Counted from the stretch's first letter, positions 34,169-42,998 are shown. The stretch is 64,000 nucleotides of DNA from Arsukibacterium sp. (GCF_018402695.1 NZ_JAGYIM010000011.1:248001-312000); one strand, 5' to 3'. Numbers and translations are program-made. The notes: a model not told the origin generated them from the letters alone.

Positions 34169-35692
34169 CTACTGAATGCTACGGGCGTCGCGATTACTGC
34201 GGACCTCTCGGCTGGTACTGGGTGACGGGCGCTGCACCTGACGCTGTGGCTGCACCTGACGTTGCGGCTGCACCTGGCGTTGCGGCTGCACCTGACGCTG
34301 TGGCTGCACCTGACGTTGCGGCTGTACCTGGCGTTGTGGCTGCACCTGACGTTGCGGCTGTACCTGGCGTTGTGGCTGCACCTGACGTTGCGGCTGTACC
34401 TGACGTTGCGGCTGCACCTGACGCTGTGGCTGGCTGCGTTGAACCTGCGGTTCTGGCCGGGTTACCGGTGTTGTCCGTTGCTCCGGCCGTGCTTGTGGCT
34501 GGCGCACCACTTGCTGCCGCTCAGCATTTTTCGGTATGCTGGTTTGCATTGGCCGGGTTACCGTCGTTCTTACTTGCTGTTGCCGGTTTGCCTGTTGTTC
34601 GCGGCTATTAAACTGCGGCTGCTCTGCACGCTCAATCCGTTCAGCCCGCTGCTGACTGTTCAGCTGGCGGCTGGCTGTCGCCGCCGGAGCCTGCCGTAAA
34701 TTAACCTGTTCAGCGGTTCGCCGTTGCATCACTGGACGCTGCATATCGCGGTGTTCACGACTTTGCTGGTTAGCATTGTACTGATTGCGATGTTGTTGTT
34801 CGCGACGCTTGCCGGTTTCTGCCCGGTATTCTTTAGTAACCTGGCGGGCATAGCCAAAGTTGTGCTGCCGGTTTAACACTTCGTGCCGGTAATGCACGCC
34901 GCGTCTGTGGTAGCTGTCGTGCTGCCAGCGCCGGGCGTCGGTGTAATGCTTGTTGCGACGCGGGTAATAACGCGGTGGTTTGTGATAATAGTGATGATTA
35001 ACCACAATATGGCGGTGATGCCAGTCAAAAATGCTGAAATAAAATGATGGCCGTACGGTAAAACTTGGGCCCCAGTAAAAGTGGCTGCTGACATGAAAGC
35101 CGCGGGGCGCATGCCAGTATACCGGAGGGTAAGATGACCACCACCAGTTACCATATACTACTCTGGTGTCGTAATAAGGTACGTAAATCACTTCCGGCCG
35201 GCGCGGTTCAATAACAATTACCTCACGCTCGCGCTGCACCGTTAAGTGCTTCATTTTGTCTAACGAACCCTGCTGATAAGCACGCTCACGCAGTTGCTGA
35301 ATACTGGCCAGAACGGCAGCCTCATCGGTTAAAAACATTTCACCGAGTTGTTGCGTCCAGTCTAAGTCGTCACTGAGTCGTTGTAGCAAATCAGGAAAGG
35401 CAACCAGCGCTTTAACACTGGGTTCCCAGTCTTCTGTGGCAACAGCCTGCACGGCAGCATCACCGCTTAAGTCTGAATTGCGTTCTGACCAGCGGGCGGC
35501 CTGAACGACTTCCAGCGGATAAGTGGCGGCAATCAGCACGTGGGTCAGGACGGTATCAGGATAAAGCGCTACTGGCGCAAGTATCTGATCCAGTTCTGCC
35601 TGAGACAAGGTATCACTGGCTTTAGTGCTGAAACTAAAGGCCAGCAGCACGCTAAGTAACAGGGCTTTTAAGCTTAAACCGGTGCTATACAT
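34169..35692 (-). CDS. DUF3300 exported protein with Gln/Arg-rich repeat tail
   Basis: 507 residues. A signal peptide (SLKALLLSVLLAFSFSTKA) is followed by the DUF3300 domain (LSQAELDQILAPVALYPDTVLTHVLIAATYPLEVV...WTQQLGEMFL), then a His/Tyr/Trp-rich stretch (RHIVVNHHYYHKPPRYYPRR) and a very basic Gln/Arg/Pro-rich tail with eleven QPQRQV repeats. The tail is typical of low-complexity envelope proteins that can bind nucleic acids or polyanions, but no function is known. GGAGGAAACC before ATG 35692 fixes the start. A hydrophobic/His-rich middle could bind metal. Confidence 0.85.
   Translation of the reverse strand: MYSTGLSLKALLLSVLLAFSFSTKASDTLSQAELDQILAPVALYPDTVLTHVLIAATYPLEVVQAARWSERNSDLSGDAAVQAVATEDWEPSVKALVAFPDLLQRLSDDLDWTQQLGEMFLTDEAAVLASIQQLRERAYQQGSLDKMKHLTVQREREVIVIEPRRPEVIYVPYYDTRVVYGNWWWSSYPPVYWHAPRGFHVSSHFYWGPSFTVRPSFYFSIFDWHHRHIVVNHHYYHKPPRYYPRRNKHYTDARRWQHDSYHRRGVHYRHEVLNRQHNFGYARQVTKEYRAETGKRREQQHRNQYNANQQSREHRDMQRPVMQRRTAEQVNLRQAPAATASRQLNSQQRAERIERAEQPQFNSREQQANRQQQVRTTVTRPMQTSIPKNAERQQVVRQPQARPEQRTTPVTRPEPQVQRSQPQRQVQPQRQVQPQRQVQPQRQVQPQRQVQPQRQVQPQRQVQPQRQVQPQRQVQPQRQVQPQRQVQRPSPSTSREVRSNRDARSIQ
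34232..34429 (-). repeat. Eleven tandem 18-bp repeats encoding QPQRQV
   Basis: Eleven in-register units of the plus-strand form CTGYACCTGRCGYTGYGG occupy exactly 198 bp inside the DUF3300 tail. Units differ at only four positions (C/T, A/G, C/T, C/T), mostly silent, and the same variant order recurs, which points to expansion by slippage or unequal exchange. Copy number could vary between strains. Confidence 0.93.
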
Positions 35693-35806
35693 AGTGGTTT
35701 CCTCCACAGTGGGCGGTATTGCCGCCAATCAGATTGACGGCACGTTACACAAGTATAGAGGTTATAGGCAGCTGAGACTTAATGCCAACTGAACTTCGTT
35801 TGATCT

Positions 35807-37546
35807 TTACACAGCCTTTACGTTGCGTTTGCTTGCCGCCTGAGTCAGATAGCGGTCTTGTTTAGCGGGTTTCAGTTGCTGCAGGTCTACTAATACCAGC
35901 CCATCTACACAGTCGGCAAAGGCTGGATCTGTGCTGAAAGACAGGAAGCTGACCCCACCTGGCTGGCACAATTCGCTATATTGCTTGTATAAGGTAGGTA
36001 CGTTCAGACCCATGTTAGCCAACAGGTGCTTGAGTTGGCTAAAGTCAGCACTGTAGTCGTTACCACTGAAGTGCTGCTGCAGGCTTTGTTGTTGCTCAGG
36101 CGATAGCAGGTAAGGCTGATTAGCCAGGGCTGGGCTGTTTTTTACACCAAAATACAGGGTGTAAAAGTAGACCAGTAAATCACGGGCCGTCTGCGGGTAG
36201 CTGGCAGAAATGCTGACGGCACCAAATAAATACCGGACCTGTGGGTTGTGTTGCAAATAGGCGCCAATTCCATACCACAGGTAATCGAGGCTGCGTTTTC
36301 CCCAATAACGCGGTTGAATAAAGCTGCGGCCCAATTCCAGCCCCTGTTCTAAGTAAGGTTGCATAGCCTGGTTATAATGAAACAAGCTGGCAGTGTATAA
36401 GCCGCCTGCTCCTTCACTAGCCATAACCTCGGCACTGGGAGCAAGCCGGTAAGCGCCAACCATTTCCAGCTCGGTCGGGTCCCACAGAATCAGATGGTGA
36501 TAGTAGCTGTCATACTTATCAATGTCGCGTTTATTGCCGGTACCTTCACCTACTGCCCGAAAGGCCTGTTCACGTAACCGGCCAATTTCCCGCATCAAAG
36601 CCGAGCTTTGCTGATGTCGATATAAATAAATTAATTTGCCGTCGCTGGTTGTGCCCAATTGCTGGCATTTTGCCAGATCGGCTTTCAGTTCACTGCGCAA
36701 TTCCGGGTGAGCGATAGTACTTTGGGTCCGCAGCAACGGGGCTTTGTCTTTGGCCAGCCGGTATAAGTGTTTTTTAAACAGCTTTAACTGCTCTTTGGTC
36801 GATAGCGGTAACTGGCCATAGCTGTCAAACGGAATTTGCTCGCCAATGCGCATGGTGATGTTTTTGCGTTGTTGCTTAAACATTTCCTGGACCAACAGCA
36901 TCGTCGCCAGCGGTTTATAAAGCATCGACGCGCCATAAAACAGCGCAGAATTTCTGCCATCAATGTAAATCGGTAATATCGGGGCCTTAGCACTGCTGGC
37001 AAAACGCAAAAAACCGTTATGCCATTTGCCATCGCGCACGCCATTTGGTTTCAGGCGTGAAACTTCGCCAGCCGGAAATAACACCAGCGCCCCGTCCTGC
37101 TGCAAATGTTTTCTGATCTCACTTAAGCGACCCCGCTCAGTGCCGCCTTCCATATTATTGACGGGCAACAGCAGGCTGTGCAGTGCCGTCACTGACATTA
37201 ATAACTGATTGGCAATAATTTTGACGTCAGGCCTGATATCGCTGATCAGTTTTATCAATGCCAGGCCATCTAAGGAACCAATAGGGTGGTTGGCAATAAT
37301 CACCACTTTGCCACTGGATGGGATCCGGGCAATTTCAGTGTCGCGGGCACTGTAACTGAAGTTAAAGTAGTCCAGGACCTGTTCCACAAAGTCCAGGCCC
37401 TGCAGATGAGGATATTGCTGACTGAACGCGGCAAACTCCTGTTCATGCAGCAAATAACTCAGGGCGCCTTTTACCGGTTTATACAGCCAGGGTTTGCCCG
37501 TGATCCCAGGCATTTGTTGTTGAATAACCTGCTCGACATTAAACAT
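35807..37546 (-). CDS. OlsF-like bifunctional acyltransferase (PlsC-type plus OlsB-type)
   Basis: 579 residues in two halves. Residues about 70-260 carry a PlsC/lysophospholipid acyltransferase domain with motif I NHPIGSLDG (HX4D variant) and FPAGEVSR. Residues about 300-480 match the OlsB/GNAT-like N-acyltransferase (hemolysin/ornithine acyltransferase) with REQAFRAVGEGTG, DKYDSYYHHLILWDP and LELGRSFIQPRYWGKRSLDYLW. This order is that of OlsF, which makes ornithine lipids from one polypeptide. GGGAGG precedes the ATG. The lipid headgroup made is inferred. Confidence 0.85.
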   Translation of the reverse strand: MFNVEQVIQQQMPGITGKPWLYKPVKGALSYLLHEQEFAAFSQQYPHLQGLDFVEQVLDYFNFSYSARDTEIARIPSSGKVVIIANHPIGSLDGLALIKLISDIRPDVKIIANQLLMSVTALHSLLLPVNNMEGGTERGRLSEIRKHLQQDGALVLFPAGEVSRLKPNGVRDGKWHNGFLRFASSAKAPILPIYIDGRNSALFYGASMLYKPLATMLLVQEMFKQQRKNITMRIGEQIPFDSYGQLPLSTKEQLKLFKKHLYRLAKDKAPLLRTQSTIAHPELRSELKADLAKCQQLGTTSDGKLIYLYRHQQSSALMREIGRLREQAFRAVGEGTGNKRDIDKYDSYYHHLILWDPTELEMVGAYRLAPSAEVMASEGAGGLYTASLFHYNQAMQPYLEQGLELGRSFIQPRYWGKRSLDYLWYGIGAYLQHNPQVRYLFGAVSISASYPQTARDLLVYFYTLYFGVKNSPALANQPYLLSPEQQQSLQQHFSGNDYSADFSQLKHLLANMGLNVPTLYKQYSELCQPGGVSFLSFSTDPAFADCVDGLVLVDLQQLKPAKQDRYLTQAASKRNVKAV

Positions 37547-37722
37547 AGAACCTCCCGTATAATACCGGTGTAATGGCCAGTACCTGCAGGCTAACCCTGC
37601 AATATGACAACGGCGCGACAGTTTTATGGCAGTTTTCGGAAGTTTGCTGCAGTCGCTGCAAGTGCTGTTTTTGCGCTAGAATCAAAGAAAACTGTCTGTC
37701 AGCAACTTACCTGGATGCGTTT

Positions 37723-38643
37723 ATGAGTATTGCCTTAATCATTCCTGATCGAAAATTGGATGACTTACAACAGCGACTGCAGCAAGCTTTGCCGGATACC
37801 CGGATTGAAATCTGGCCTGAGCTGCACGACCCGGCAGAGGTGGAATTTGCCGTGGTGTGGAAACAACCTCATGGTTGTCTGAATGGTCTGATTAATTTAA
37901 AGGCTATTCAGTGTTTTGGTGCGGGTGTCGACTCGATCCTCGCTGATCCAACCTTACCGAACCTGCCAGTCAGCCGGATCGTAGATCCCGCGCTTACTGA
38001 GGCGATGATCGGCTATCTGGATGGGGTAGTGAACTATTACCGGTTGCAGCTGGATGTGTTTAGCCGCCAGCAACAGCAGTCTGTATGGCGGCCAAAGAGC
38101 CCGCGCAAGCTGAACCATATTGCAGTGCTCGGGCTGGGTGAGCTGGGTGGGGCAGTTGCAAATCATTTTTATGGTTCAGGTTATCAGGTATCTGGCTGGG
38201 CGCGCAGTGGCAAAAGCTTGAAAAATATCCAGTGCTTTGCTGGCGAAGGACAACTGGCTCAGGCTGTCGCCGCGGCAGACGTGGTTATTTGTCTGCTGCC
38301 GCTAACGCCAACAACAGAGAACTTGCTGGGCGAGAATTTTTTCAGCACGTTAAAGCCCGCTGCCATTTTTATTAATGTCGCAAGGGGGGCCATTGTAGAT
38401 GAGCAGGCTTTACTTGCGGCACTGGAGCGGGGGGCGCTGGCAGCGGCCTGCCTCGATGTATTCCGGCAGGAACCGTTATCGTCAGCCAGTCCACTATGGC
38501 AGCACCCGGCGGTGCTGATTACACCGCATGTTTCGGCGGTAACGAATGTCAGCACCGTTGTCAGTCAGATTGCAGACAATTACCGCCGCGCTCAGCAAGG
38601 CAGCGCATTGCTTAACCCGGTAGACGTCGTCAGAGGCTACTAA
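37723..38643 (+). CDS. Glyoxylate/hydroxypyruvate reductase A-type hydroxyacid dehydrogenase
   Basis: 306-residue D-2-hydroxyacid dehydrogenase of the GhrA group. NAD(P) loop GLGELGGAVA with the following Trp-Ala-Arg (SGWARSGK) that suggests NADPH; catalytic Arg in NVARGAIVDE, Glu in DVFRQEPL and His in ITPHVSA. The N-terminus MSIALIIPDR at 37723 fits family starts; the frame is open 50 codons upstream without similarity. It diverges from the acyltransferase gene. Confidence 0.88.
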   Translation: MSIALIIPDRKLDDLQQRLQQALPDTRIEIWPELHDPAEVEFAVVWKQPHGCLNGLINLKAIQCFGAGVDSILADPTLPNLPVSRIVDPALTEAMIGYLDGVVNYYRLQLDVFSRQQQQSVWRPKSPRKLNHIAVLGLGELGGAVANHFYGSGYQVSGWARSGKSLKNIQCFAGEGQLAQAVAAADVVICLLPLTPTTENLLGENFFSTLKPAAIFINVARGAIVDEQALLAALERGALAAACLDVFRQEPLSSASPLWQHPAVLITPHVSAVTNVSTVVSQIADNYRRAQQGSALLNPVDVVRGY

Positions 38644-38761
38644 CTGGTTAAAAACACAGTTATTGTAAATATGTTACAAGTTAACTACACTCTGCAACGG
38701 TTTAAGGAAACTTAAACTGAAATTCTAATAAAAAGAAAAAAATGCGTCACTGAGGTATGTT

Positions 38762-38875
38762 ATGAGTAAAGCGTCCAGTCGTGGTTTTGGCTTTACTGCA
38801 ATCGCCGTTGTTGTGTGTCTTATGGCACTGTCGGCGTTTCTGACCAAAGCCGAAGCGGCCTGGTTGTTAATCTGA
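38762..38875 (+). CDS. Possible 37-residue membrane peptide
   Basis: MSKASSRGFGFTAIAVVVCL...AWLLI: a short basic N-terminus and one hydrophobic segment that could be a membrane anchor or signal-like peptide. GAGGT lies seven bases before the ATG, a good Shine-Dalgarno. It sits alone in a gap of 360 bp between the hydroxyacid dehydrogenase and smrA genes. I know no family for it. The rest of the gap shows no gene. Confidence 0.45.
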   Translation: MSKASSRGFGFTAIAVVVCLMALSAFLTKAEAAWLLI

Positions 38876-39006
38876 AAGGTTAATTAAACTTACGGCTGCA
38901 GGAAAAGATTCGGTCAAGTGGAATGACCAAACATCAAGGGGTTAGTGTTGTTGTCGGTGTAAGCCGGTTAATAGCACTGGCCCCTTGGTGCTTTAACGCT
39001 GCCCTT

Positions 39007-39582
39007 TCAGCTTTTGCTATGCCGCTCCCGGTTTTGCCGTTTTTGCTCAGCATTCTTTTGCAATAAGACATAGGTGGCGCTGTAGCCTCCGTGCTGGCGT
39101 TGGGCGGTGTGTGCGGCGAGTACCGCGGGCAACTGGGGTAACCATTTAAACACATAGCTGCGCAATATTGCCGGGTGTGGCTTACTGTTGCGGCCCATTC
39201 CATGATGAATTAATAAGGTACGAATGCCGCGTTTGTGGCAGTCTTCAATAAAGTGCAGTAGTTGGCTGCGGGCTTCGGTCAGGGTTTTACCCAACAAATT
39301 AAGTGTGGCGTCCAGCTGATATTTGCCCAGCCGTAAATTGCGATATACCCCTTGTTGAACACCGTCTTTGCAAAACGCGAATGGATCGTCCGGTTTCACT
39401 AAATCAACATATTCCATGCTCAGATAGTTGGGGTCATACTCCATTTCCTGCTCTGCCGCTTTGCGCCGGGCCTGTTGCGCTAAGGTGGGGCTGAATTCGG
39501 CCTGCTGACGCACTTCATCCTGCGACAAGGGTTTGACATCAGCCATTTCCTGCAGAAACAGATCGAGTTCATTATCGTGCAT
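39007..39582 (-). CDS. smrA: Smr domain protein SmrA
   Basis: 191 residues. An N-terminal 85-residue region with acidic and aromatic patches (FLQEMADVKPLS) precedes a C-terminal Smr domain with LDATLNLLGKTLTEA, LLIHHGMGRNSKPHPAILRSYV and HGGYSATYVLL. This matches E. coli SmrA/YdaL, a nicking endonuclease-like protein; the role in vivo is unclear. AGGAG precedes the ATG. The protein ends in a basic tail (EQKRQNRERHSK). Confidence 0.88.
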   Translation of the reverse strand: MHDNELDLFLQEMADVKPLSQDEVRQQAEFSPTLAQQARRKAAEQEMEYDPNYLSMEYVDLVKPDDPFAFCKDGVQQGVYRNLRLGKYQLDATLNLLGKTLTEARSQLLHFIEDCHKRGIRTLLIHHGMGRNSKPHPAILRSYVFKWLPQLPAVLAAHTAQRQHGGYSATYVLLQKNAEQKRQNRERHSKS

Positions 39583-39678
39583 ATACCGGCTCCTACTACT
39601 GCAATGTGCTCGTCGCGCGGTTAAGTATAGCCTGTCGCCCGGTCTGAAAAAAGCCCGGGCAGAACCTGCTGCTATTGG

Positions 39679-39966
39679 CTAATTTTCAGTTGTTAATGTG
39701 ACAGGGCCCGGGGTTAACCTTTTACTCTCAGCTAATGCTTTTCTGCGGGCGCTGGCAAACCGGATTAAGTAATATGCATTAATTAACAGCACTAACAGGT
39801 TAGAGATAACTCCCTGTGGAATAGCAATATGGCTGTAATAGACAAACAATAAGCTGCAACCTATTAGTGTGGCTAATCTGAGCCAGAATACGTCTTTAAT
39901 AAAAAAAGCGCCGATACAAATGGTTAAACCAACCCAGCTGATAATGTCATACATGATATTTTCCAT
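39679..39966 (-). CDS. YgjV-like small inner membrane protein
   Basis: 95 residues with three membrane segments (IISWVGLTICIGAFFI; LRLATLIGCSLLFVYYS; GVISNLLVLLINAYYLIRF) and a short cytoplasmic basic tail. The block ending NLLVLLINAYYLIRF resembles the YgjV/Imp family; similarity is judged by eye. ATG 39966 (MENIMYDI) was chosen; 39954 (MYDIISW) with GGAAA upstream is equally possible. Confidence 0.6.
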   Translation of the reverse strand: MENIMYDIISWVGLTICIGAFFIKDVFWLRLATLIGCSLLFVYYSHIAIPQGVISNLLVLLINAYYLIRFASARRKALAESKRLTPGPVTLTTEN

Positions 39967-40257
39967 ACTGTACCGCCACAACGCTAACTGCAATGGCGCG
40001 CATTATGCTCAGCGGCTAACATTTCATCAACTGAGTAATTTTGCTGTTTAAGTATTACATTATCTAATGACTATTGGTGTGGCAGAGCGGGCTATGTCAG
40101 TTAACAGGATGATTTGTAGCGGTTAATGCTTCATTTTTGCTTAGAAAAGCTAATCTGATATGCGAAGTAAGCATGGGTTTGTATAAAAAACCAGCAAATC
40201 GCTGTCAGGCTTCTATACTTAGTACAGTTAATCTGGTTGATATTAGAAGGTGATGCT

Positions 40258-40632
40258 GTGCTACCAACTAAAATATATGAACCATTGCCGTACAGTTACA
40301 TGGTTGCTGGTTTAGTCAGTATGATGTTATTGCCGTCTGTAACTGGGGTGGCGTCGGGCGCATTATTGTTCCTGGCGGGGGCGTTAGTCTGGATCATTCG
40401 CTCAGAGCACCGGCGGGAAGATGACGTTTTTGCCGAGCGCAAAAAAGGCCCGGTACCTTTTTGGGGTTATGAGTTGCTGCCCTTTGCCTGCCTGCTGTTG
40501 GCGCTGATTATTTTTGTGCTACCGTTCAGTCAGCTGTACTACCCATCTGCGGTTATTTTGCTGATCGTTGGGATTCAGTTGTGGGTTACCCGCTCGATGC
40601 AGCGCCGGCACCGCCCGGCGCTGTTGAATTAA
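40258..40632 (+). CDS. Hypothetical inner membrane protein
   Basis: 124 residues from a GTG start at 40258 with AAGG seven bases upstream. Four membrane segments: PYSYMVAGLVSMMLLPSV, GVASGALLFLAGALVWII, YELLPFACLLLALIIFVLP and PSAVILLIVGIQLWV, with a charged loop HRREDDVFAERKKG in the middle. No family recognised and no clear operon partner; the M28 peptidase gene converges from the right. Confidence 0.7.
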   Translation: MLPTKIYEPLPYSYMVAGLVSMMLLPSVTGVASGALLFLAGALVWIIRSEHRREDDVFAERKKGPVPFWGYELLPFACLLLALIIFVLPFSQLYYPSAVILLIVGIQLWVTRSMQRRHRPALLN

Positions 40633-40640
40633 CTGTAGCG

Positions 40641-41981
40641 TTACTCTCTTAAGTCAACCGTACTGTTGGCAATGATCCGGGTCATTATCAGCCAGGCTTG
40701 CAAATTCTGCTGCAGTGCGGCCGGATCAATTTTATCCAGGGTATCGTTGGGTGTGTGATGGTAATCAAAGTAATCAGTACCATCCTGTTGCAACGAGGCG
40801 ACCGGCACGCCGAGGGCTTTTAATACTGAAACATCCGGCCCGCCAGACGCGGTATTAGTGCCAGCTTCAATACCCAGGTGCTTAAGTTGTTGTTGCAGGT
40901 CTGAACCAAAAGCCAACGCCTGTTCACCAAAACCGGTATCAAAGCGCCAGACCCGGCCAGCACCAAAATCTGACTCAGAGGCAAATACATGGTTTTTCAA
41001 TGCAGCGGCGTGGCGGGCAGCATAGGCACGCGCACCAATCAGGCCACCTTCTTCATTACCAAATAAAACCACCCGGATAGTACGCTCTGGTTTGTGTTGT
41101 TTCAACAGGGCTGCGGTTGCCATCACTACACCGACCCCGGCACCATCATCCAGCGCGCCGGTTCCTTCGTCCCAGGAATCAATATGTGCGCTAATCAGCA
41201 CTATTTCATCAGGACGTTTGCTGCCGGTAATTTCAGCAATCACATTATGGCTGGTGACTTCGCCCGGCAGGTTATTTTTCATATTGAGACTTAAACTGGT
41301 TTCAGGATGGAGAGCCAGCATTTTGCTCAGCTGCTGGGCGTCAGGTACTGAGATAGCCGCTGCCGGGATCCGAGGCACATCATCGGCATATCGCATAATA
41401 CCGGTGTGGGCAAAGCGGTTATTACTGCTACCAACTGAACGGATAATAATAGCTTTGGCACCCAGCTTAGCGGCTTCAACGGCGCCCTGAGCTCTGGCAC
41501 CAACAACCTGGCCGTAAAAGCTGCCACGAATATCTTTGCGCAAGGCTTGATTGATAAAAACGATTTTGTCTTTAACCTCAGCCGGATCAGCTTGCTGAAG
41601 TTGTTGCATGTTATCGAACATCACTACCTGGCTGGTAATGCCGTCAAAAGGGGTGCCGACGGACCCTCCCAGCGCAGTCAGTACCAGCGCCTGGTTAAAG
41701 GGAGCTTCAACCCGCAGACTGGCATTGCCCCGCTCCCAGTATTGCATGGTAAAAGGTTCAGTCCATACTTTATCAAAACCTAACTGGTTAAATTTTTGCT
41801 CAGCCCAGGCGACGGCACGGGCGTCAGCTTCGCTGCCTGCCAGCCTTGGGCCAACTTCAACGGTAAGGGACTCCACCAGCTTATAGGCCAGATCGTTATT
41901 CAGTTCCAGCTCATTGCTCTGAGCGCTGCCGCTGATGGCAAAGCTTGTTGCTGCAATTATTGTTGTTAGCCACAATTTCAT
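40641..41981 (-). CDS. Secreted M28 family zinc aminopeptidase
   Basis: 446 residues with a signal peptide (MKLWLTTIIAATSFAISGSAQS). A PA insert-like region lies about residues 110-230, and the M28 catalytic domain carries the zinc-ligand motifs ISAHIDSWDEGTGALDDGAGVG (in parts: SAHIDSW and LDDGAG), GNEEGGLIGARAY with the catalytic Glu pair, the Asp ligand in ESDFGAG and a C-terminal His in DYFDYHHTPNDTLDK. Likely trims peptides outside the cytoplasm. The ATG lies at 41981. Confidence 0.92.
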   Translation of the reverse strand: MKLWLTTIIAATSFAISGSAQSNELELNNDLAYKLVESLTVEVGPRLAGSEADARAVAWAEQKFNQLGFDKVWTEPFTMQYWERGNASLRVEAPFNQALVLTALGGSVGTPFDGITSQVVMFDNMQQLQQADPAEVKDKIVFINQALRKDIRGSFYGQVVGARAQGAVEAAKLGAKAIIIRSVGSSNNRFAHTGIMRYADDVPRIPAAAISVPDAQQLSKMLALHPETSLSLNMKNNLPGEVTSHNVIAEITGSKRPDEIVLISAHIDSWDEGTGALDDGAGVGVVMATAALLKQHKPERTIRVVLFGNEEGGLIGARAYAARHAAALKNHVFASESDFGAGRVWRFDTGFGEQALAFGSDLQQQLKHLGIEAGTNTASGGPDVSVLKALGVPVASLQQDGTDYFDYHHTPNDTLDKIDPAALQQNLQAWLIMTRIIANSTVDLRE

Positions 41982-42132
41982 CTTTTCATTCTGCCTTAGT
42001 ATTGTTACATTATCTCGACTCTAGCATGTTTTTTATACCCGCCCTAGCAGCGGGCGGTGAAATGCATTGTGCTCAGGATGAGTCTTGCGGGTAAAAAGTT
42101 TGGTACGGAATTTCGACAATAAGGCTTCAGGG

Positions 42133-42510
42133 ATGCAAGCTCAACACTCTTACACGTCCGCATTATTGGTAGACGACACCAGAACCGTTCGGGAATATTT
42201 GCGCCAGATCCTGGGGCAGCTTGGTATTACCACTATATATGAAGCGGCGGATGGTGCCAGTGCGGCTCAGCTGTTTGCCACTTTTCACCCTCAGTTAGTT
42301 TTTCTTGATATTCAGCTGCCAGACATCAATGGCAAAGTATTATTAAGGCGTTTCAAACAGCTGGATAACCAGACTCAGGTATTTATGGTGTCTGCCTACT
42401 CCAGTGTAGAAAATCTTAAGGATGCGATTGCCGGTGGCGCTAATGCCTTTGTAGTAAAGCCCTTCTCGGCTAAACGAATATGTAATTTAGTACAGTCCCT
42501 CCAGCATTAG
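42133..42510 (+). CDS. Single-domain response regulator (CheY-like)
   Basis: 125 residues consisting of one receiver domain and no output domain. All key residues are present: acidic pair LLVDDTR, phospho-Asp in LVFLDIQLP, Ser in VSAYSS and Lys in VVKPFS. ATG 42133 is preceded by AAGG; upstream in-frame TTG 42085 is unlikely. The partner kinase is not in this window. It may act by protein-protein contact, as CheY or stand-alone adaptors do. Confidence 0.88.
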   Translation: MQAQHSYTSALLVDDTRTVREYLRQILGQLGITTIYEAADGASAAQLFATFHPQLVFLDIQLPDINGKVLLRRFKQLDNQTQVFMVSAYSSVENLKDAIAGGANAFVVKPFSAKRICNLVQSLQH

Positions 42511-42559
42511 CTGTGAATACTAGATTTTTTGCTTATTTAATGTTCGTTTAATGTTTAAA

Positions 42560-42593
42560 CTTGTTAAACAAGAATGATTATCTTGTCGCATTC
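42560..42593. promoter_or_regulatory. Inverted repeats upstream of the ArsR-type gene
   Basis: CTTGTTAAACAAG (42560-42572) is a perfect 6-1-6 palindrome and overlaps ACAAGA-N7-TCTTGT (42568-42586). GAATG (42572) and CATTC (42589) make a further pair. They sit 45-80 bp before the ATG, where an ArsR-family autorepressor would bind. TCTAAT at about 42597 may be the -10. Confidence 0.5.
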
Positions 42594-42637
42594 TGGTCTA
42601 ATCGGTAATAATCAGCCAAATACAGAAAGCCAGAGAA

Positions 42638-42937
42638 ATGAAAATGAACTTGAATGACATGCTGGAAAATTCAGCACAAGCAGTGAAACTGTTAAAAGCT
42701 GTGTCGAATGAGCGACGTTTAATAATTTTATGCCACTTGCTGGAAGGTGAAATGTCGGTTGGGGATATTAATGACAAACTCGACTTAAGCCAGTCTGCGC
42801 TGTCTCAGCATCTGGCGTTGCTGCGCCGGCATAAACTGGTGAAAACCCGTAAAGTTGCGCAAACTGTCTATTATCGGTTAAGCAGTGATGAAGCGGAGCA
42901 ACTTATTGCTTTGATGCATAAATTGTATTGTAGCTGA
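42638..42937 (+). CDS. ArsR/BigR-like winged-helix regulator (possible persulfide sensor)
   Basis: 99 residues with the ArsR helix-turn-helix (SVGDINDKLDLSQSALSQHLALLRRHKLVKTRKVAQTVYYRL). It has no metal-type CVC motif. Two Cys, Cys32 in LIILCHLLEGE and Cys98 near the C-terminus, match the positions that form a di/tetrasulfide in BigR, SqrR and YgaV. It may therefore sense sulfide or redox state. No target gene of such a regulon (for example sulfur dioxygenase) is beside it. Start 42638 or ATG 42644. Confidence 0.82.
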   Translation: MKMNLNDMLENSAQAVKLLKAVSNERRLIILCHLLEGEMSVGDINDKLDLSQSALSQHLALLRRHKLVKTRKVAQTVYYRLSSDEAEQLIALMHKLYCS

Positions 42938-42954
42938 TACATTAACGACACCAA

Positions 42955-42986
42955 CAAAAAAGCCAGCTTGCGCTGGCTTTTTTGTT
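42955..42986. terminator. Bidirectional terminator between the ArsR-type gene and rpsT
   Basis: A stem AAAAAAGCCAGC / GCTGGCTTTTTT around TTGC, with T runs on both strands, fits both convergent genes. Confidence 0.93.
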
Positions 42987-42998
42987 GGATACTATCAA

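Noticed and set aside
34232-34429. Possible CRISPR array
   Set aside because: Units are contiguous 18-bp in-frame repeats with no spacers.
34126-34699. Plus-strand frames of 145 and 161 codons with Ala/Val/Pro or Leu/His repeats
   Set aside because: They are the reverse-strand images of the 18-bp repeat in the DUF3300 gene; the minus frame has a signal peptide, a known domain and a Shine-Dalgarno.
35693-35806. Sigma-54 promoter upstream of the DUF3300 gene
   Set aside because: TGGCGGCAATACCGC on the minus strand has GG and GC in register but lacks the TT of the -12 element and the CAC of -24.
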